NCBI GenBank assembly: GCA_017625095.1
Contig: JAGALQ010000040.1
Span: forward strand, 1 to 64,000
DNA: 64,000 nucleotides
Direction: 5' to 3'
Source: Clostridia bacterium
GTDB lineage: Bacteria > Bacillota > Clostridia > Oscillospirales > Acutalibacteraceae
Part shown: piece after piece, positions 60,677 through 64,000 of the stretch
Numbering within the stretch: the stretch's first letter is position 1
Layout: each line of letters begins with the position of its first letter
Position numbers and translations under genes: made by a program
The notes under the pieces: generated by a model
Seen by the model: only the letters and a program-made list of their open reading frames with translations
The model's database searches: none
What the model was told of the DNA's origin: nothing

Positions 60677-61547
60677 TAACGATCTTGCTAATTCATATAT
60701 TAAACTGATAAATTCTGCACTGGAAGATTACGTTCAGTTCACAGGTGATGAAGAGGACAGAGTTACTGAAGCGATGCTTTACAGCCTTAAGATAGGCGGT
60801 AAGAGAGTAAGACCGATGCTTGTGCTTGAGTTTTGCAGAGTCTGCGGCGGTGATGTTAATCTTGCTTTACCTTTTGCCTGTGCACTGGAAATGATTCACA
60901 CATATTCTCTTATTCATGATGATCTTCCGTGTATGGATGATGATGATTTCAGACGGGGAATGCCGTCTTGTCATAAAAAATATGATTATGCAACAGCACT
61001 TCTTGCCGGTGACGGTTTGCTGACTCTTGCTTTTTCTGTTGTATCAGGCGCTCAGTTGCCGTCAGAGAAGGTTGTTAAAGCTGTTAAGCTGCTTGCCGAT
61101 TGCGCGGGATATCGCGGTATGATAGGCGGACAGACAATGGATCTTCAGCACGAAGGTCAGAGTATTACTGTTGAACAGTTGCGTAAAACGGATGCTCTCA
61201 AGACGGGTAAGCTAATTTATGCTGCTTGTGTTCTTGGCTGTATTGCCGCGTCTGCGGACGAAAAAGCGATTGAAGCTGCTAAGATTTATGCCGAGAATAT
61301 CGGTCTTGCTTTTCAGATTGTTGATGATGTTCTTGATATTACCTCAACTGCTGAAGAATTGGGCAAGCCGATCGGCAGTGATGAGAGTAACGGTAAGTCC
61401 ACGTATCCTGCTCTTCTCGGTTTTGAAAAGTCAAAGGCACTGGTTGCTCAGCTGACTGATGAAGCGGTTGCTGCAGTTTCTGTTTTCGGAGAAAAAGGCG
61501 CATTTCTTGCAGACTATGCAAGAAAGCTTTCCGTACGTACAAAATAA
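60669..61547 (+). CDS. ispA: Short-chain polyprenyl (farnesyl/geranyl) diphosphate synthase
   Basis: A 292-aa all-helical enzyme that condenses isopentenyl with allylic diphosphates. The first aspartate-rich motif is HDDLPCMDDDDFRRG and the second is QIVDDVLDIT; GGKRVRPMLVLEFC and MIGGQTMDLQHEG are also present. The bulky residues before the first motif (HTYSLIHDD) and the DDx4D spacing fit a farnesyl-type product. The start is TTG at 60669, eight bases after GGAGG and overlapping xseB. Its neighbour dxs supplies the same isoprenoid pathway. Confidence 0.92.
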   Translation: MNNNDLANSYIKLINSALEDYVQFTGDEEDRVTEAMLYSLKIGGKRVRPMLVLEFCRVCGGDVNLALPFACALEMIHTYSLIHDDLPCMDDDDFRRGMPSCHKKYDYATALLAGDGLLTLAFSVVSGAQLPSEKVVKAVKLLADCAGYRGMIGGQTMDLQHEGQSITVEQLRKTDALKTGKLIYAACVLGCIAASADEKAIEAAKIYAENIGLAFQIVDDVLDITSTAEELGKPIGSDESNGKSTYPALLGFEKSKALVAQLTDEAVAAVSVFGEKGAFLADYARKLSVRTK

Positions 61548-61567
61548 AAGCTTTTCGGAGCGTAAAA

Positions 61568-63433
61568 ATGGATAATTCGATTTTGAAAAACATAAAATCA
61601 CCTGATGATATAAAAAATCTCAGCTTTGAACAGCTGGACGAGCTTTCATCACAGATCAGGAAGGAACTTATAGCTACCGTTGCAAACAACGGCGGCCATC
61701 TTGCGTCGAACCTCGGTGTGGTTGAACTCACTGTTGCTCTGCACAAATGCTTTGATTCACCTAAAGATAAGTTTGTGTTTGACGTAGGCCATCAGATTTA
61801 TACACATAAACTTCTGACAGGAAGATATGATCGCTTTCACACACTCAGAACCGAGGGTGGTATATCCGGCTTTCCTCGTCCGTCAGAAAGTGAACATGAC
61901 ACGTTTTTCTCAGGTCACAGCAGCACGTCGATATCTTCTGCATACGGTATAAGTGTTTCCGAACTTCTCAAAGGTTCAAAAAACTATACGGTTGCAGTTA
62001 TCGGTGACGGAGCTTTTACGGGTGGTCTTGCTTATGAAGCAATCAATAATGTCGGCAGAAACCGTGATGCAAAGTTGATTGTTATTCTGAATGATAACGA
62101 GATGTCTATATCACAGAATGTCGGCTCTGTTTCAAAGTATCTTACAAATATCCGAACAACAAAGCAGTATTTCCGCCTTAAAGCAGGTCTTGAGAGAACG
62201 CTTAACCATATCCCTCTTGTCGGAAGAAGCCTGTCAGCAGGTGTATACAAATTAAAAACGGCTGTGAAAAACAAACTCTACAACAGCAATATGTTCGAAG
62301 ACCTCGGCTTCAGATATATGGGTCCGGTTGACGGACATAATATAAAAAAACTCACAGAGGTTCTTGAAGAGGCAAAGAATATAGACCGTCCCGTGCTGCT
62401 TCACGTGCATACAAAAAAGGGTAAGGGATATGAACTTGCTGAACAGAATCCCAGTGTTTTCCACGGTATATCAAAGTTTGATACCGATACAGGTGAAACC
62501 GTTTCAAAGGGCGCGAATTTTTCAGATGAATTCGGAAAGTATCTTTGTGATCTGGCTTCAAAAGACAGCAGAATCTGTGCAATAACTGCGGCAATGTCTT
62601 TGGGCACGGGTCTCAGCGAATATGCTCAGAATTTTTCAGACCGTTTCTTTGATGTCGGCATTGCAGAGGAACACGCGGTTGTTTTTGCTTCGGGTCTTGC
62701 AAAGGGCGGTATGGTGCCGTTTTTCGTGGTATACTCAACGTTTTTACAGCGTTGCTACGATCAGCTTATTCACGATGCGGCTTTACAGAAACAAAAGATG
62801 ATTATTGCTGTTGACCGTGCGGGTTTTGTAGGCGAAGACGGTGAAACGCACCAGGGGATTTTTGATGTTGCGTTTATGAACACGATATCAAATTTCACGA
62901 TTTATGCTCCGTCAACCTATGATGAACTTCGCAAGGATATGTTCAAAGCAGTCTATAAAGACAGTAATGTTATTGCAATCCGCTATCCGAGAGGCGGCGA
63001 GTGTGAGATTCCCGATGATTTCACTCCGACACACGATGTTTTTGACATATACGGTGATGAGGATGCCGATGTTTCTCTTGTGACTTACGGCAGAATTTTC
63101 GGTAACGCATGTAAGGCATATAAATTGCTCAAAAAACAGAATAAGAGTATAAGAGTTGTAAAGCTCAATAAAATTAAACCGCTTGATGCATCAATAATTG
63201 AAGTGCTCAAAAACAGCCGCAGTATTTTCTTTTTCGAGGAAGGAATACAAAACGGTGGTGTTGGTGAAAAGCTGGCACTTCGTTTGCTCGAGGCAGGATA
63301 TAAAGGTGATTATAAACTTACAGCTGTCGATTACTGCTTTGTTGAGCAGGGCAGCGTTGAGTCTACAATCAGAAAAAATAATTTAGATACTCAGTCTATG
63401 GTTGATATTGTCGGAGGTGCATTTGATGAGTGA
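61568..63433 (+). CDS. dxs: 1-deoxy-D-xylulose-5-phosphate synthase
   Basis: A 621-aa thiamine-diphosphate enzyme that joins pyruvate and glyceraldehyde 3-phosphate in the first step of the MEP isoprenoid pathway. NNGGHLASNLGVVELTVALH, FDVGHQIYTHKLLTGR and AVIGDGAFTGGLAYEAINN (ThDP/Mg site) are in the first domain. FDVGIAEEHAVVFASGLA carries the catalytic Glu, and RAGFVGEDGETHQGIFD follows. The C-terminal transketolase domain is complete. Normal length. The start follows CGGAG and the end overlaps the next gene by eight bases. Confidence 0.96.
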   Translation: MDNSILKNIKSPDDIKNLSFEQLDELSSQIRKELIATVANNGGHLASNLGVVELTVALHKCFDSPKDKFVFDVGHQIYTHKLLTGRYDRFHTLRTEGGISGFPRPSESEHDTFFSGHSSTSISSAYGISVSELLKGSKNYTVAVIGDGAFTGGLAYEAINNVGRNRDAKLIVILNDNEMSISQNVGSVSKYLTNIRTTKQYFRLKAGLERTLNHIPLVGRSLSAGVYKLKTAVKNKLYNSNMFEDLGFRYMGPVDGHNIKKLTEVLEEAKNIDRPVLLHVHTKKGKGYELAEQNPSVFHGISKFDTDTGETVSKGANFSDEFGKYLCDLASKDSRICAITAAMSLGTGLSEYAQNFSDRFFDVGIAEEHAVVFASGLAKGGMVPFFVVYSTFLQRCYDQLIHDAALQKQKMIIAVDRAGFVGEDGETHQGIFDVAFMNTISNFTIYAPSTYDELRKDMFKAVYKDSNVIAIRYPRGGECEIPDDFTPTHDVFDIYGDEDADVSLVTYGRIFGNACKAYKLLKKQNKSIRVVKLNKIKPLDASIIEVLKNSRSIFFFEEGIQNGGVGEKLALRLLEAGYKGDYKLTAVDYCFVEQGSVESTIRKNNLDTQSMVDIVGGAFDE

Positions 63434-64000
63434 GAAAAAACGTCTTGATACTGCGCTTTTTGAACTCGGATTCACCGAAAGCCGTGAAAAAGCCAAGGCG
63501 CTGATTATGGCGGGTCAGGTTTATGTCAACGGTCAGAAATCGTTAAAAGCAGGCGATGATATCAAGCCTGATGACAAAATTGAAGTCCGTGGCGAAAAAA
63601 TGCCTTTTGTAAGCCGCGGCGGATATAAGCTTGATAAGGCGATGAAATCATTTAATCTCTCGCTCGACGGCAAAATATGTATGGATGTCGGTGCTTCAAC
63701 CGGCGGCTTCACAGACTGTATGCTGATGAATGGTGCCGTTAAGGTTTACTCTATTGATGTCGGTTACGGGCAGCTTGCATGGAAACTTCGCAGTGACAGC
63801 CGTGTTATTAACCTTGAACGCACAAATTTCCGTTACGTTACACGTGAACAAGTGCCCGATGAAATTGACTTTTCAAGTGTCGATGTTTCATTTATTTCAC
63901 TCAAACTGATTTTGCCGGTTATGTTCACACTCCTGAGCTATGATGGTGAAGCTGTCTGTCTTGTCAAGCCTCAGTTTGAAGCAGGCAGAGAAAAAATCGG
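63426..64000 (+). CDS. tlyA: TlyA-type rRNA 2'-O-methyltransferase / hemolysin family (cut by window end)
   Basis: The first 191 codons of a gene that continues beyond the window. An N-terminal S4 RNA-binding domain (RLDTALFELGFTESREKAKA, VYVNGQKSLKAGDDI) is followed by an FtsJ/RrmJ-like methyltransferase: SRGGYKLDKAM, the SAM loop CMDVGASTGGFTDCML and VCLVKPQFEAGREKIG at the end. TlyA methylates ribosomal RNA in other bacteria and is a standard member of the xse-ispA-dxs cluster. The ATG overlaps the dxs end, suggesting translational coupling. Confidence 0.93.
   Translation, partial: MSEKKRLDTALFELGFTESREKAKALIMAGQVYVNGQKSLKAGDDIKPDDKIEVRGEKMPFVSRGGYKLDKAMKSFNLSLDGKICMDVGASTGGFTDCMLMNGAVKVYSIDVGYGQLAWKLRSDSRVINLERTNFRYVTREQVPDEIDFSSVDVSFISLKLILPVMFTLLSYDGEAVCLVKPQFEAGREKI

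Overview
The window looks like a chromosomal segment of an endospore-forming, anaerobic Clostridia bacterium, probably a gut-type Oscillospirales/Ruminococcaceae relative. The basis is an uninterrupted sigK, a complete spoIIIAA-AH operon behind a sigma-E-like promoter, a YlmC/YmxH gene, a dockerin-bearing exported protein, several glycan-active enzymes, frequent TTG/GTG starts with strong GGAGG ribosome sites, and short palindromic repeats of the kind common in gut Clostridia. The genus cannot be fixed from this sequence alone. No rRNA, tRNA, CRISPR array, transposase, integrase or phage gene was seen.

Layout. 1-430 holds palindromic repeats, followed by a small hypothetical gene. 748-4593 carries a YfcC-type carrier, sigK and a GPH-family sugar symporter. 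4650-17134 is an envelope region: a 59-residue exported peptide, two very large exported proteins (1542 and 1042 aa) with InlB-type and FIVAR-like modules, the second ending in a dockerin, then a phosphopantetheinyl transferase, an SDR with a zinc-ribbon-like tail, a BspA-type exported protein and a small membrane protein. 17359-22512 (minus) is the purine operon purE-F-M-N-H with a structured leader. Its purF is split by a one-base frameshift.

22810-47860 is mainly glycan and cell-surface metabolism: GH38 alpha-mannosidase, GH78 rhamnosidase, a GHL6-like hydrolase, a beta-helix lyase/hydrolase-like protein, a beta-propeller plus helical-barrel protein and an SGNH hydrolase. Three metallophosphoesterases, an alpha/beta hydrolase, PanE-like and nitroreductase enzymes, an FkbM methyltransferase, an acyltransferase, Nudix and GNAT proteins are interspersed. 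Most form short minus-strand operons with recognisable promoters and terminators. A 412-bp array of nested hairpins fills the gap at 37582-37993.

48067-52490 holds an anchored leucine-rich-repeat protein and a YfhO membrane protein. 52665 to the end is one long plus-strand block: spoIIIAA-AH, which builds the SpoIIIA channel between mother cell and forespore, then asp23, nusB, a TsaD-like gene, xseA, xseB, ispA, dxs and a tlyA gene cut by the window edge. This order and tight coupling are typical of sporulating Clostridia.

The observations most worth following are the hairpin array with conserved 9-nt linkers, the mutually exclusive leader structures before purE, the purF frameshift, two palindromic operators beside small membrane-protein genes, and the shared Phe-rich amphipathic tail on two neighbouring exported proteins.
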